64,000 nucleotides of DNA from assembly GCF_007896845.1 (NCBI RefSeq), contig NZ_VOHS01000001.1, positions 124,001 to 188,000 on the forward strand. The letters are read 5' to 3'. The notes beneath the pieces are model-generated. The model did no database searches, was not told where the DNA came from, and worked only from the letters and a program-made list of their open reading frames with translations. Positions within the stretch are counted from its first letter, which is position 1, and the number at the start of each line of letters is the position of its first letter. Below are positions 7,749 through 16,063 of the stretch, piece by piece. The position numbers and the translations under genes were made by a program. The stretch is from Chitinophaga pinensis. GTDB lineage: Bacteria > Bacteroidota > Bacteroidia > Chitinophagales > Chitinophagaceae.

Positions 7749-8984
7749 ATGATTCATTTCAATAAATTCACTTTAGCCAACGGATTGCGCGTGATCGTGC
7801 ATGAAGACCATACCACTCCAATGGCAGTGGTAAACGTGATGTACGATGTGGGCGCACGTGATGAAGATCCAACAAAGACTGGTTTTGCTCACCTGTTCGA
7901 ACACCTGATGTTCGGCGGCTCCATCAACATACCTGAATACGATGAACCTTTACAGATGGCCGGCGGCGAAAACAACGCCTACACTACCAGCGATCTGACC
8001 AACTACTATATACAACTGCCGGCCGAGAATATCGAAACCGCATTCTGGCTGGAAAGCGACCGTATGCTCTCACTCGCATTCAGCGACAAGAGTCTGGACG
8101 TACAGCGTAAAGTAGTGAGTGAAGAGTTCAAAGAACACTATATCAACAAGCCTTACGGCGACGTATGGCACAAAATGAGAGACCTCGCTTATTCCTCACA
8201 TCCCTACAAATGGATGACTATCGGAAAAGAACTCTCTCATATCGAAAATGCAAAACTGCAGGACGTAAAAGATTTCTTCTTCAAATATTACCGCCCTTCC
8301 AACGCGATCCTCGTTGTTGGTGGCCACGTTACTACCGCACAGGTAAAAGCGCTGGCAGAAAAATGGTTCGGCGATATTCCCGCCGGAGAACGCATACAGC
8401 GTAATATCGCACCGGAGCCATTACAGACGGCTGCGCATAAACTGGAAGTAAAAGCCAATGTGCCATTGGATGCATTATACAAATGCTACCATATGCCAGG
8501 GCGTACCGGCAAAGGTTATTATGCGACAGACCTGATCTCTGACATCCTTGGTGGCGGTGCATCTTCCCGTCTCAATCAGGTGCTGGTGAAAGAGAAAAAA
8601 CTGTTCAGCAATATTGACTGTTATCATTTCGGCACACTTGATGCCGGTCTGCTGACGATCGAAGGCAAACTGGTGAAAGGTGTGAAAATGAAAGATGCAG
8701 AAAAAGCGGTGCAGGAAGAAATCGATAAAGTACAGCAAACCATCATCCCTGAAAGAGAACTACAGAAAGTGAAAAACAGGGTGGAAAGTATGCTGGCCTT
8801 TGAAGATATGGGACTGCTCAACAGGGCCAATAACCTGGCATTCTATGAACTGATCGGTGATGCTTCTCTCATGAATAATGAATTCAGCCATTACGAAGCC
8901 GTTACGGCGACTGAAATGCACGAAGAAGCACAACATCTTTTCGACGAGAAAAATTCCAATACGATTTACTATTACGCAGGATAA
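7749..8984 (+). CDS. M16 zinc peptidase, catalytic subunit
   Basis: A 411-residue member of peptidase family M16 (pitrilysin/processing-peptidase type, subfamily M16B by length). The inverted zinc motif HxxEH is intact (His48, Glu51, His52, in AHLFEHLMFGG) and a downstream Glu in VVSEEF can complete the zinc site. The C-terminal half holds the non-catalytic repeat. No signal peptide is visible, so action in the cytoplasm or export by another route is open. It sits 59 bases before a second M16 gene without the zinc motif; such catalytic/non-catalytic pairs usually form a heterodimer that cleaves peptides. Nothing nearby indicates the substrate. Confidence 0.9.
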   Translation: MIHFNKFTLANGLRVIVHEDHTTPMAVVNVMYDVGARDEDPTKTGFAHLFEHLMFGGSINIPEYDEPLQMAGGENNAYTTSDLTNYYIQLPAENIETAFWLESDRMLSLAFSDKSLDVQRKVVSEEFKEHYINKPYGDVWHKMRDLAYSSHPYKWMTIGKELSHIENAKLQDVKDFFFKYYRPSNAILVVGGHVTTAQVKALAEKWFGDIPAGERIQRNIAPEPLQTAAHKLEVKANVPLDALYKCYHMPGRTGKGYYATDLISDILGGGASSRLNQVLVKEKKLFSNIDCYHFGTLDAGLLTIEGKLVKGVKMKDAEKAVQEEIDKVQQTIIPERELQKVKNRVESMLAFEDMGLLNRANNLAFYELIGDASLMNNEFSHYEAVTATEMHEEAQHLFDEKNSNTIYYYAG

Positions 8985-9043
8985 CATGTTCATACACAAT
9001 TGACATCGTTTAATCCTTTGTAAATAAATATGCTTTTAGATTA

Positions 9044-10327
9044 ATGATAAACCGGAAAATTGCCCCTGAAATAAAAGATGCCACGGCCTTCGATATCAAG
9101 CTGAGACCTTACGAAAAGGTCACACTGGACAATGGCATCCCTGTCCATATCATCAAATCAGACGAGCAGGATACTTTACAGCTGGAACTGGTATTCCCCG
9201 GAGGTAGCTGGTATGAATCCGAAAATCTGGTTGCATCCGCCACCAACTTCCTCATGAAGAATGGCAGCGGGAAACTTTCCGCTCTTCAGATCAATGAAAA
9301 TATTGACTACTTCGGTGCTTATCTGAACCGGACCAGTCATCATGAATACGCAACCTATACGCTGCACTGTCTCACAAAACACTTTGCAGATCTGGTGCCC
9401 GTATTACAGGAAGTACTCCTCGATCCGGTTTTTCCTGAAGAAGAACTGGCGATCTTCCGTCAGAACATGAAACAGCGACTGGCGGTAAACCTGCAGAAAT
9501 GCGACTTCGTAGCCAACAGGCACATTGACCGTTATCTCTTTGGTGAGTTTCACCCATATGGCAGAGTAAGCAGCATGGAAGCTTACGACGCTTTACAGAG
9601 TGCCACCATGCAGGCTTTCTACAAACAGCATTACACATACAATAACTGTAAGATCTTTGTAGCAGGCCACCTGCCGGCGAATATGATAGAAATGCTGAAC
9701 GAGTATTTCGGTAAAACGAAATGGAACGGAGAAGCATCCATCGTACGTCCTGAGATTTCCATCATGCCGGCAGAAGAAAAGAAGTTCCGCATTTTCAATG
9801 ATGAAAACGGTGTACAAGGCGCTGTTCGCGTGGCTCGTCCATTCCCGAACCGCTACCATCCTGACTTCCCTAAAATGCTGGTGCTGAACACCATTCTGGG
9901 CGGCTACTTTGGCTCCCGTCTGATGAGCAACATCCGCGAGGAAAAAGGATATACCTACGGTATACACTCACAACTCTATAACTTCCGCCAATCCAGCGCT
10001 ATCAATATCCAGACAGAAGCCGGACGTGATGTGTGCGAAGCAACCATCGAAGAGATCTACAAAGAACTGCGTACACTCCAGAAAGAGATTGTACCGGAAG
10101 AAGAACTGCATCTGGTGCGCAACTTCATGATCGGCTCCATTCTCGGGGATCTGGATGGCGCATTCGAAGTCATTCAACGTTGGAAAAATCTGATTCTGAA
10201 TGGACTGGATGAAAATTACTTCTACAATAACATCAATACTATCAAGACGATCACCGCCGAAGAATTACAGGAACTGGCACAGGAATACCTGTCTCCTGAA
10301 GACTTCTACGAACTGGTAGTAATCTGA
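9044..10327 (+). CDS. M16 peptidase family protein, non-catalytic partner
   Basis: A 427-residue M16-fold protein. Where the zinc motif should be it reads SATNFLMKNGSGKLS, so both His and the Glu are missing. The substrate-binding Arg/Tyr region typical of the non-catalytic subunit is present late in the protein (SRLMSNIREEKGYTYGIHS). By analogy to PMPalpha/beta-like and other bacterial M16B pairs, it probably supports substrate binding in a dimer with the protein encoded just upstream. The two genes read as one operon that ends at the terminator at 10367. Confidence 0.9.
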   Translation: MINRKIAPEIKDATAFDIKLRPYEKVTLDNGIPVHIIKSDEQDTLQLELVFPGGSWYESENLVASATNFLMKNGSGKLSALQINENIDYFGAYLNRTSHHEYATYTLHCLTKHFADLVPVLQEVLLDPVFPEEELAIFRQNMKQRLAVNLQKCDFVANRHIDRYLFGEFHPYGRVSSMEAYDALQSATMQAFYKQHYTYNNCKIFVAGHLPANMIEMLNEYFGKTKWNGEASIVRPEISIMPAEEKKFRIFNDENGVQGAVRVARPFPNRYHPDFPKMLVLNTILGGYFGSRLMSNIREEKGYTYGIHSQLYNFRQSSAINIQTEAGRDVCEATIEEIYKELRTLQKEIVPEEELHLVRNFMIGSILGDLDGAFEVIQRWKNLILNGLDENYFYNNINTIKTITAEELQELAQEYLSPEDFYELVVI

Positions 10328-10366
10328 TCCTACATTGATTTTCTACAGCATTTCTGCTGTTTTTAT

Positions 10367-10406
10367 AAAAAAGAGGCTTCCACAATATGTGGAAGCCTCT
10401 TTTTTT
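10367..10406 (+). terminator. Intrinsic terminator after the M16 pair
   Basis: AAAAAGAGGCTTCCACA / TGTGGAAGCCTCTTTTT forms a long stem with a short AT loop and a T tract. It is nearly symmetric, but only the M16 operon points into it. Confidence 0.9.
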
Positions 10407-10463
10407 GCAGATTGACTCCATTTTATCCCTGAAAACAGCCAATTTCACATATTTATAATTTAT

Positions 10464-10471
10464 TATATTTG
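10464..10471 (+). promoter_or_regulatory. Bacteroidota -7 promoter box TATATTTG
   Basis: An exact match to TAnnTTTG 21 bases before the ATG at 10493. It would give a leader of about 15 bases. A weak TTTC lies 17 bases upstream in place of the -33 TTTG. Confidence 0.5.
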
Positions 10472-10492
10472 CAGCCCTAATTGTTCAATCCG

Positions 10493-10900
10493 ATGAAACG
10501 CTATATCCTTTGTTTACCATTGTGCATCTGTATGAATGTTTTCGCACAAACCAGCAAATCTGCCGTTGACTCTTTGGAGAAGCGCTATCAGCAATGTCTT
10601 TCAGAAGGAAAAAGCAATTTTAACTGCGCCCTTCAGTATTATACACAAATGGACAGTCTGCTGCACAGCGTATATACCGAACTGTATGATAATCTTGACC
10701 CCAATCGCCGGCAAACCTTACAGATCTCCCAGCAACAGTGGGAAGAGAAAAAAGAAACTTATTTCAAGGACATTGATGTGCGTGTAGAAAAGAAAAGACC
10801 GCTGACATTGTCTGGTCTGGATGATGATATGATCGTTACCGATAACAAAGCTGCTTTCCTGAAAACACGTGTGGTAGAACTCCTCGGCAAACACTCCTGA
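10493..10900 (+). CDS. Secreted LprI/DUF1311-like protein
   Basis: A 135-residue protein with a signal peptide (MKRYILCLPLCICMNVFAQ). The mature part contains YTELYDNLDPNRRQTLQ then SQQQWEEKKETYF, the pattern of the DUF1311 (lysozyme-inhibitor LprI) family: a helix ending in a small/large 'L' motif followed by QxxWxxxR/K. The paired cysteines expected in that fold may be those at QCL and NCALQ. An inhibitor role is not shown; many family members are unassigned envelope proteins. The ATG at 10493 is chosen over an upstream TTG since it begins the signal peptide and follows a good -7 promoter box. Confidence 0.7.
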   Translation: MKRYILCLPLCICMNVFAQTSKSAVDSLEKRYQQCLSEGKSNFNCALQYYTQMDSLLHSVYTELYDNLDPNRRQTLQISQQQWEEKKETYFKDIDVRVEKKRPLTLSGLDDDMIVTDNKAAFLKTRVVELLGKHS

Positions 10901-10901
10901 G

Positions 10902-11792
10902 TTAGTGGTGGGTTGCGCGGCGTTTAATCATGCCGCCTTTGGTATCGTTGATATTGTGCTGTACAATGAAGGCTTTTTCATCAATCTTCTCGATCTCGTC
11001 GATGATTTTGTGCACTTCCAGACGGGTCACTACAGTATAAATGATGTCGATATCTCTGTTCACTGATCCCCGCTTGCCAAACCCGCTCTGACCCTTGAAA
11101 ACGGTCACACCTTTGCGCAAAGTCAAGGTCAGGGTTTTTCGTATGAGTTCACTTTCACTGGAGATAATGGTCAGTGCGATATATTCTTCAAAACCCTGAA
11201 TGATGAAGTCAACGGTTTTGGAGGCAGAAAGATAGGTGAGCATTGCATATAACGCTGTCTCCACATTGATCAGCACAGCCGCAATACTAAATATCACAAT
11301 ATTGAAGTACATGATCACTTCGCCCATTGACAGTACCGTTTTCCGGTTGATGTAAAGGGCCAGTACTTCTGTGCCATCCAGTACAGCACCGCCTCTTACA
11401 GACATACCAATACCGGCGCCAAGAAAGAAACCGCCGAAAATAGCGATCAGCAATTTGTCACTGGTAATCGTCGGCATGTCAATAAACACCAGCGCAGCTG
11501 CCAGTCCCAGAATGGCACAAAGCGCCCTGATGGTAAAAGCAACAGACAATTGCCTGTATGCCAACAGAATAAAGGGAATATTGATCACGATCAGCAGTAC
11601 GGAGATTGACCAACCGGTAAGCCGGCTTATCAAAAGGGAGATACCCGTTACACCTCCATCCAGAAAGCCGTTGGGCAACAAAAAGCCTTTCAGCCCCACA
11701 GCTGCAAGTAATACACCGATACCGATCAATACGATATCCTGAACATTCTGAATATAACTAATGCGGGCACGCGTCTTTCTGGTTTGTGACAT
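10902..11792 (-). CDS. YitT family membrane protein
   Basis: A 296-residue protein with five or six membrane helices in the first 200 residues (for example IVLIGIGVLLAAVGLKGFLL with the GFLDGGVTGISLLI motif that marks the YitT/DUF161 family), then a soluble C-terminal DUF2179 domain (VTVFKGQSGFGKRGSVNRD and IYTVVTRLEVHKIIDEIEKID). The function of YitT proteins is unknown; a transport role is often suspected because of their topology. It is read just after and probably together with the arginase-fold gene (10-base gap). Its stop lies 1 base from the stop of the convergent DUF1311 gene. Confidence 0.9.
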   Translation of the reverse strand: MSQTRKTRARISYIQNVQDIVLIGIGVLLAAVGLKGFLLPNGFLDGGVTGISLLISRLTGWSISVLLIVINIPFILLAYRQLSVAFTIRALCAILGLAAALVFIDMPTITSDKLLIAIFGGFFLGAGIGMSVRGGAVLDGTEVLALYINRKTVLSMGEVIMYFNIVIFSIAAVLINVETALYAMLTYLSASKTVDFIIQGFEEYIALTIISSESELIRKTLTLTLRKGVTVFKGQSGFGKRGSVNRDIDIIYTVVTRLEVHKIIDEIEKIDEKAFIVQHNINDTKGGMIKRRATHH

Positions 11793-11802
11793 ATCTGTAA
11801 AC

Positions 11803-12960
11803 TTACAATCTTTCCTGATGTCTCAGCCACCTTTCCGGTATTTCATTATTGCTCGCCATCAAATAGTCACTATAGGAGCAGGGCAGGAAACTTTTCTCTT
11901 TTGACTTTCCTTTTGCGGGCAATTCCATCCACCAGCGACCCGTCTTCTTACTTTTGAGAAATACGGTGTCTATATCTGCACAAACGATATTGAATTCATA
12001 AAATCCGTCTCTTTCTTCGAGCAATGCTTCTTTCTTCCTGATGGCAATACCATCCACAAAATACCAGAGCATCTGCGCAATCTGTTTGGCCGTCAGGGAC
12101 TCCCGGTCTCTTTCCGGACGGTAGCCATAAATACCAAAGCTGCTGAGCCTTCCGCTCATACCAGCATAACGGGCCAATGCGCAGGCTTCATCACCTCCTA
12201 ATCCATTAGGAGAGAGGGTATTGGCCGGTGCATCATTATGCTTGATAATATTGACATCAATACTGAAAAGATCTGTGTTACGCAGTACAGGTTCTATTTC
12301 TTCCAGATTCTCTCTTACCCGGCCAAGGCGGTAACAGTCAAAACGCAGTTTATCCAGCGTTTCGATCATATGTGGATGTATAAAGTAGCTCTGAAAAGCG
12401 AGGTGGTTGTAATGACGGATGTAATTAGGCTGTTCTGTCAGCATTTCCATCAGGAACTTATCTGCCGGCACCTGTGACTCTTCTTTCAGATCAATGATCG
12501 CGTCTGCAACCGTCACTTCGATCACATATTTCTGAGAGGCGTAAGCTTTGTATTGTGCATAGGTCAGGTCATGCGATCCGCCCAAGAGAATGACTGTTTT
12601 ATGGGAGTTGATCAGTTCTGCCAGTACTGTTTTCAGCGCTGCGTAAGTATCCTGCAGACTCACCCCCTTACGGAGATTGCCGAGGTCGGCGATTTTAACA
12701 TCTCGGTGCCAATAATATAAACTGTAAAATTCACTTCTTACAATATCCGGTGATTCTGGTCCTCTTTTACCGGGACCATATCCACGGTCTTCACTTACAC
12801 CAAGGATGATCACATCTGCAGCTTCGAGATTGGGGACATGACCTTCCTCATAAGCATCGGTAACACCTCCGATCTGGAAGTCATCATACACCTGATCATT
12901 GTTCAGGCTGGCTTTAGAAATTGGTAACAGATAATCATGCAGATGCGTAAAGTCTGACAT
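11803..12960 (-). CDS. Arginase-fold protein (formimidoylglutamase-like) with altered metal ligands
   Basis: A 385-residue protein of the ureohydrolase fold. The order of blocks is right: DVIILGVSEDRGYGPGKRGPE, VILLGGSHDLTYAQYKAY, VTVADAIIDL and LFSIDVNIIKHNDAP. In active arginases, agmatinases and formimidoylglutamases these read GGDHS, DAHxD and SxDxDxxDP. Here the first has Ser for Asp (GGSHD), the second lacks the His, and the third has Asn and Asp at shifted places. Several manganese ligands are thus replaced, so catalysis by the usual dinuclear site is doubtful. The ATG at 12960 is preferred over a GTG one codon upstream. Probably co-transcribed with the YitT gene. The upstream side borders the 121-bp repeat array. 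Confidence 0.75.
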   Translation of the reverse strand: MSDFTHLHDYLLPISKASLNNDQVYDDFQIGGVTDAYEEGHVPNLEAADVIILGVSEDRGYGPGKRGPESPDIVRSEFYSLYYWHRDVKIADLGNLRKGVSLQDTYAALKTVLAELINSHKTVILLGGSHDLTYAQYKAYASQKYVIEVTVADAIIDLKEESQVPADKFLMEMLTEQPNYIRHYNHLAFQSYFIHPHMIETLDKLRFDCYRLGRVRENLEEIEPVLRNTDLFSIDVNIIKHNDAPANTLSPNGLGGDEACALARYAGMSGRLSSFGIYGYRPERDRESLTAKQIAQMLWYFVDGIAIRKKEALLEERDGFYEFNIVCADIDTVFLKSKKTGRWWMELPAKGKSKEKSFLPCSYSDYLMASNNEIPERWLRHQERL

Positions 12961-13020
12961 CACAACAACTTTTGTTTGGCGGCAAACCTACGAATCAATT
13001 ATGAAATTTATCACGCTATG

Positions 13021-13540
13021 AAAAGATGAATAACAGATTGTTATCGATAGTTGCCGTGAGGGGATACCCGGTTCCGGTTGTATCGGGAAATGTTGAATGG
13101 CTGTTTGTTGCGAGAGATAAAAGATATCAGCTAATACGTCGGGAAAGGCGAGAAGCGGATTGGTATCGATAATAGACAAGAGAAGTCTCTGCTTCCTGTT
13201 GTATTGGAAATGTTGAATGACTGTTTGTTAAAGTAGATAACAGGTATCAGTAAATACGTCGGAAAAGAAGAACAGAGGATTGGGTATCGATAGCAGATAA
13301 GGAAGATAACTGGTACCTATTATATCGGAAAATGTTGAATGACTGTTTGTTAAAGCAGATAACAGGTATCAGTGAGTACGTCGGAAGAGATGAACAGTGG
13401 ATTAGTATCTATAGCAGACAAAGGAGATAACTGGTTCCTATTATATCGGGAAATGTTGAATTTCTGTTTGTTAAAGGAGATAACTGGTATCTGTTAATAT
13501 GTTGAGAAAGATGAAAAGCGGATTGGTATCAATAGGGCAC
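13021..13540. repeat. Degenerate tandem repeat array, ~121-bp unit, about 4.3 copies
   Basis: The segment TGTTGAATGxCTGTTTGTT recurs at 13091, 13211, 13333 and 13454, a spacing of 120-122 bases. A second marker, GGATTGGTATCGATAG or close to it, recurs at about 13036, 13158, 13278, 13399 and 13521. Copies differ by many substitutions and single-base indels. There is no conserved reading frame over the copies. The array fills the gap between the arginase-fold gene and the small gene at 13597-13845. The 60 bases to either side hold nothing recognisable. Confidence 0.9.
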
Positions 13541-13596
13541 ATCAGGGGTCACATGATCAATTGTATGGTCATGAAATAATCCGCGAAGCTGTGAGA

Positions 13597-13845
13597 TTAA
13601 TTCTTATGAACGATGAATTCGAATGCTTTATGCTCCTTCCTGGAAAATGCTTTCTGTAGTACAGATCGTTTGCTGGTGATGCGGTTTTTGTTGCAATCAG
13701 CAACTTCCATAACGTTACATAGGTATTCCATGGTCTCAACCATCGTAAGCATATCGCTGATCTGCTTCACTGCATATTGAATCTGTTGTTCGCTATACCG
13801 ATCTTCATGCAGTAAGATCAATAAGTCCCTCTCAACCTGTTTCAT
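13597..13845 (-). CDS. Hypothetical small protein
   Basis: An 82-residue, mostly helical, charged protein (MKQVERDLLILLHEDRYSEQ). It has a central stretch DMLTMVETMEYLCNVMEVADC and a basic C-terminus ending KAFEFIVHKN. No signal peptide or membrane segment is visible. I do not recognise a family. It lies 141 bases after the small lipoprotein gene on the same strand. The composition is plausible for a real protein, but there is no clear Shine-Dalgarno site, and a chance open frame cannot be excluded. Confidence 0.45.
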   Translation of the reverse strand: MKQVERDLLILLHEDRYSEQQIQYAVKQISDMLTMVETMEYLCNVMEVADCNKNRITSKRSVLQKAFSRKEHKAFEFIVHKN

Positions 13846-13986
13846 TTGAATAATTTGACTGTTCCCTTAAAATTGTTAAAGGCGTTTTCATATAGGTGTA
13901 AGCGGCCTGGCGTATCTAACAACTGGATGTCACAAGTTTTCCTTCAAGATCGGGAACTCAACGGCAAAAGACAAAGTACTTATTAC

Positions 13987-14115
13987 TTAGTGCATACGTT
14001 TTTTATTCATGGTAGGGCATCCGCAGTCATTCTTCTTCAATATCTTACAACCCTGACTCATAATGATAAGACTACCGCACACTAAAAAGATAGTCATCCA
14101 TTTTTTTGTTTTCAT
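13987..14115 (-). CDS. 42-residue lipoprotein-like peptide with CGCP motif
   Basis: The minus strand reads MKTKKWMTIFLVCGSLIIMS then QGCKILKKNDCGCPTMNKKR then MH and a stop. This is a basic start, a hydrophobic stretch and a Cys at residue 23 in a loose lipobox (MSQGC), giving a mature part of only 20 residues. That mature part is basic and has a CGCP motif. Small Bacteroidota lipoproteins with this layout are often left out of annotations because of their size. The function is unknown; two of the three Cys in the mature part could form a disulphide or bind metal. The start is clear, as there is no other ATG before the hydrophobic part. Confidence 0.6.
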   Translation of the reverse strand: MKTKKWMTIFLVCGSLIIMSQGCKILKKNDCGCPTMNKKRMH

Positions 14116-14226
14116 ATTACTCTTAAGTTAGTTCACTTTATTATAAAGCCTGTCCGTACGAGAGTTTACCGTTTCTTAACAGTGCGCTTTTCTAAATTAA
14201 GCTAATTTCGTAAAAATTTCAAATAT

Positions 14227-15333
14227 TTGTCCACAATTTCTACGCGCAAAACGATTCTCATAGTCCCGCTCGACTGGGGATTGGGACATGCTACACGCGA
14301 CATCCCGCTTATCCATGAACTATTAAACGCTGGCTGCAAGGTTGTTATTGCAGCAGAGGGTAAACATGCTGCTCTCTTACAGCAGGAGTTCCCGGAATTG
14401 ACGATCCTTCCCTTACCTGGCTACCGTATCGAATACGCACAAAAAGGCTGGTTTTTTGGCTGGAAAATCATTCAGCAGATTCCTAAGATCCTGAATGCTA
14501 TTAAATTCGAACAGCAATGGTTGGAAGGGGTCGTAAAAGAGCATCAGATAGACGCCGTGATTTCGGACAACCGCTTTGGCCTATACCACAGCAAAATACC
14601 TACTGTTTTCATCTCGCATCAGCTGCTGATCAAGACGCCTTTCGGCGGTTTCATCGAGAAATGGCTGCAGGCACTCAACTACCGCTATATCAACCGGTAC
14701 AGCGCCTGCTGGATTCCTGATTATGCTGACGCACATAACCTTTCCGGAATATTGGCCCATCCATCAAAACTGCCGGCCAATACAACCTATCTGGGCTGTC
14801 TCAGCCGTTTTGAAGATCGTCCGGATGTAAAACAACAATATGATCTGCTGGTACTCATATCCGGTCCGGAACCACAACGGTCCAACCTCGAGAAAATGAT
14901 ACTCGACCAGATCGGATCTTTGCAAATAAGTGCCCTGATCGTAAGTGGTAAACCCGGTACCCCAGAGAAGAAACAGATCGCTCCGGGTGTACAGCAGGTT
15001 AACCACATGAATGCCAAAGAGTTGAATGAAGCCATGCTGGCATCCAAAATGGTATTGAGCCGTTCCGGCTATACCACCCTGATGGATCTGGTAAAGCTGA
15101 ATAAAAAGGCGATTCTGATCCCGACTCCCGGTCAGTCAGAACAGGAATACCTCGGCAAGTTCCTCATGAAAAAGGGCTATTTCTACAACATCCCACAGCA
15201 TACATTCGAACTCAAAAAAGCACTCGAAGCGGCGGATAAATTCGACTTCAAGTCATTTGAGCACGAACAGGATATGCAACAGTATAAAGATGTGGTGAGA
15301 AAATGGGTGGCACAACTCCCGACAAACAATTAG
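14227..15333 (+). CDS. Glycosyltransferase of the MurG/GT28 type
   Basis: A 368-residue GT-B-fold protein. The N-terminal half begins TILIVPLDWGLGHATRDIPL, where the GLGHATR loop corresponds to the Gly-rich acceptor loop of MurG-like enzymes. The C-terminal half has the sugar-nucleotide-binding segment MVLSRSGYTTLMDLVKLNKKAILIPTPGQSEQEY in the GT28 style, where Ser-Arg-Ser-Gly-Tyr replaces the SRSGA/GGxGT of MurG. It is too divergent to be MurG itself; a role in making a cell-surface glycan or glycolipid is an inference. No ATG lies before the conserved start, so the TTG at 14227 is assumed. A TAATTTCG box just upstream would give a very short leader. Confidence 0.75.
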   Translation: MSTISTRKTILIVPLDWGLGHATRDIPLIHELLNAGCKVVIAAEGKHAALLQQEFPELTILPLPGYRIEYAQKGWFFGWKIIQQIPKILNAIKFEQQWLEGVVKEHQIDAVISDNRFGLYHSKIPTVFISHQLLIKTPFGGFIEKWLQALNYRYINRYSACWIPDYADAHNLSGILAHPSKLPANTTYLGCLSRFEDRPDVKQQYDLLVLISGPEPQRSNLEKMILDQIGSLQISALIVSGKPGTPEKKQIAPGVQQVNHMNAKELNEAMLASKMVLSRSGYTTLMDLVKLNKKAILIPTPGQSEQEYLGKFLMKKGYFYNIPQHTFELKKALEAADKFDFKSFEHEQDMQQYKDVVRKWVAQLPTNN

Positions 15334-15351
15334 CATATTCCGGATATACAT

Positions 15352-15398
15352 AAAAAAGAGAGAGGCGTCTACCGTTGGTAGGCGCCTCTCTTTTTTAT
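15352..15398. terminator. Bidirectional terminator between convergent genes
   Basis: AAAAAAGAGAGAGGCGYCTACC-type arms face each other around a short GTTG loop, with A and T runs on both sides. It can serve both the glycosyltransferase gene and the convergent ArsC-like gene. Confidence 0.85.
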
Positions 15399-15410
15399 CA
15401 TTTCAATAAC

Positions 15411-15767
15411 TTACTTCGCTGCAACAGCAGTCAGTCCTTCTACCGCTTTCTTATCACTACCCACAAATATCTGTTTCCCAACAATCGCTACCGGGCGCTT
15501 CAGGAAAGAGTACTCCTGCAGGATAAGATCACGATAGTCATTCTCCGTCAGTTCTTTTTCATGCAATCCCATCGGACGATATTTTTGTGACCGGCGACTA
15601 AACAATGCCTCATATGTGCCTGCCAACGCATGCATTTCTTCCAGCTGCGCAGGGGTGATCTTTTCTGTCTTGATATCCTGCAACACAAATCCGTTTTCCT
15701 TTGCCTTCACTTCCTCCAATATCCGCTTACAGGTAGTGCAGGTAGATAAATGATATATTTTCTTCAT
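15411..15767 (-). CDS. ArsC/Spx family thioredoxin-fold protein
   Basis: A 118-residue protein. It starts MKKIYHLSTCTTCKRILEE, with the CxxC-type motif of the ArsC/Spx/YffB family near the N-terminus, followed by FVLQDIKTEKITPAQLEEM, as in arsenate-reductase-like proteins. The C-terminal FLKRPVAIVGKQIFVGSD matches the 'RPxxxxxxxxxxG' strand-turn, with Arg retained. A true arsenate reductase would normally sit with other ars genes, which are absent, so a general thiol-redox or regulatory role is just as likely. The ATG at 15767 is chosen since it starts the fold; the frame upstream has no family similarity. Confidence 0.8.
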   Translation of the reverse strand: MKKIYHLSTCTTCKRILEEVKAKENGFVLQDIKTEKITPAQLEEMHALAGTYEALFSRRSQKYRPMGLHEKELTENDYRDLILQEYSFLKRPVAIVGKQIFVGSDKKAVEGLTAVAAK

Positions 15768-16051
15768 ATTGTTACACTTTGGTACGCAAATATCCATTTT
15801 TACACCCAATGTCCAACCCTTACACAGTCCGCAGACATCCACACACCTTTCAATATCTGCTCTTGCATTATCATGCTCTCCTCCCTCTGTCAAGCTTCCT
15901 TGTTCGGATTTCTTCTCTCATAACAGGGACACCAACCGATAGTTTACAATGCTTAATTCTTATTGCATCATGGCTGATTTTTCCACCTGAATTTCAGCAT
16001 GCAGGCTCTTTCCCCCCAATCCTGATTCGTTATTCCTAATGCCTAATTGTT

Positions 16052-16059
16052 TACTTTTG
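16052..16059 (+). promoter_or_regulatory. -7 promoter box TACTTTTG next to the polA start
   Basis: An exact TAnnTTTG match that ends 4 bases before the polA ATG. If it is used, transcription would begin at or within a base or two of the start codon. Confidence 0.4.
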
Positions 16060-16063
16060 GCAG

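Noticed and set aside
12988..13179. 63-codon open frame on the minus strand
   Set aside because: It covers only part of the 121-bp repeat array and is not kept open in the other copies.
13846..14085. 79-codon open frame on the plus strand
   Set aside because: It is antisense to the 42-residue lipoprotein gene and has no signal, domain or plausible composition.
15411..15767. Dedicated arsenic-resistance gene
   Set aside because: The fold fits ArsC, but no arsR, arsB/acr3 or similar gene is near; a general thiol role cannot be excluded.
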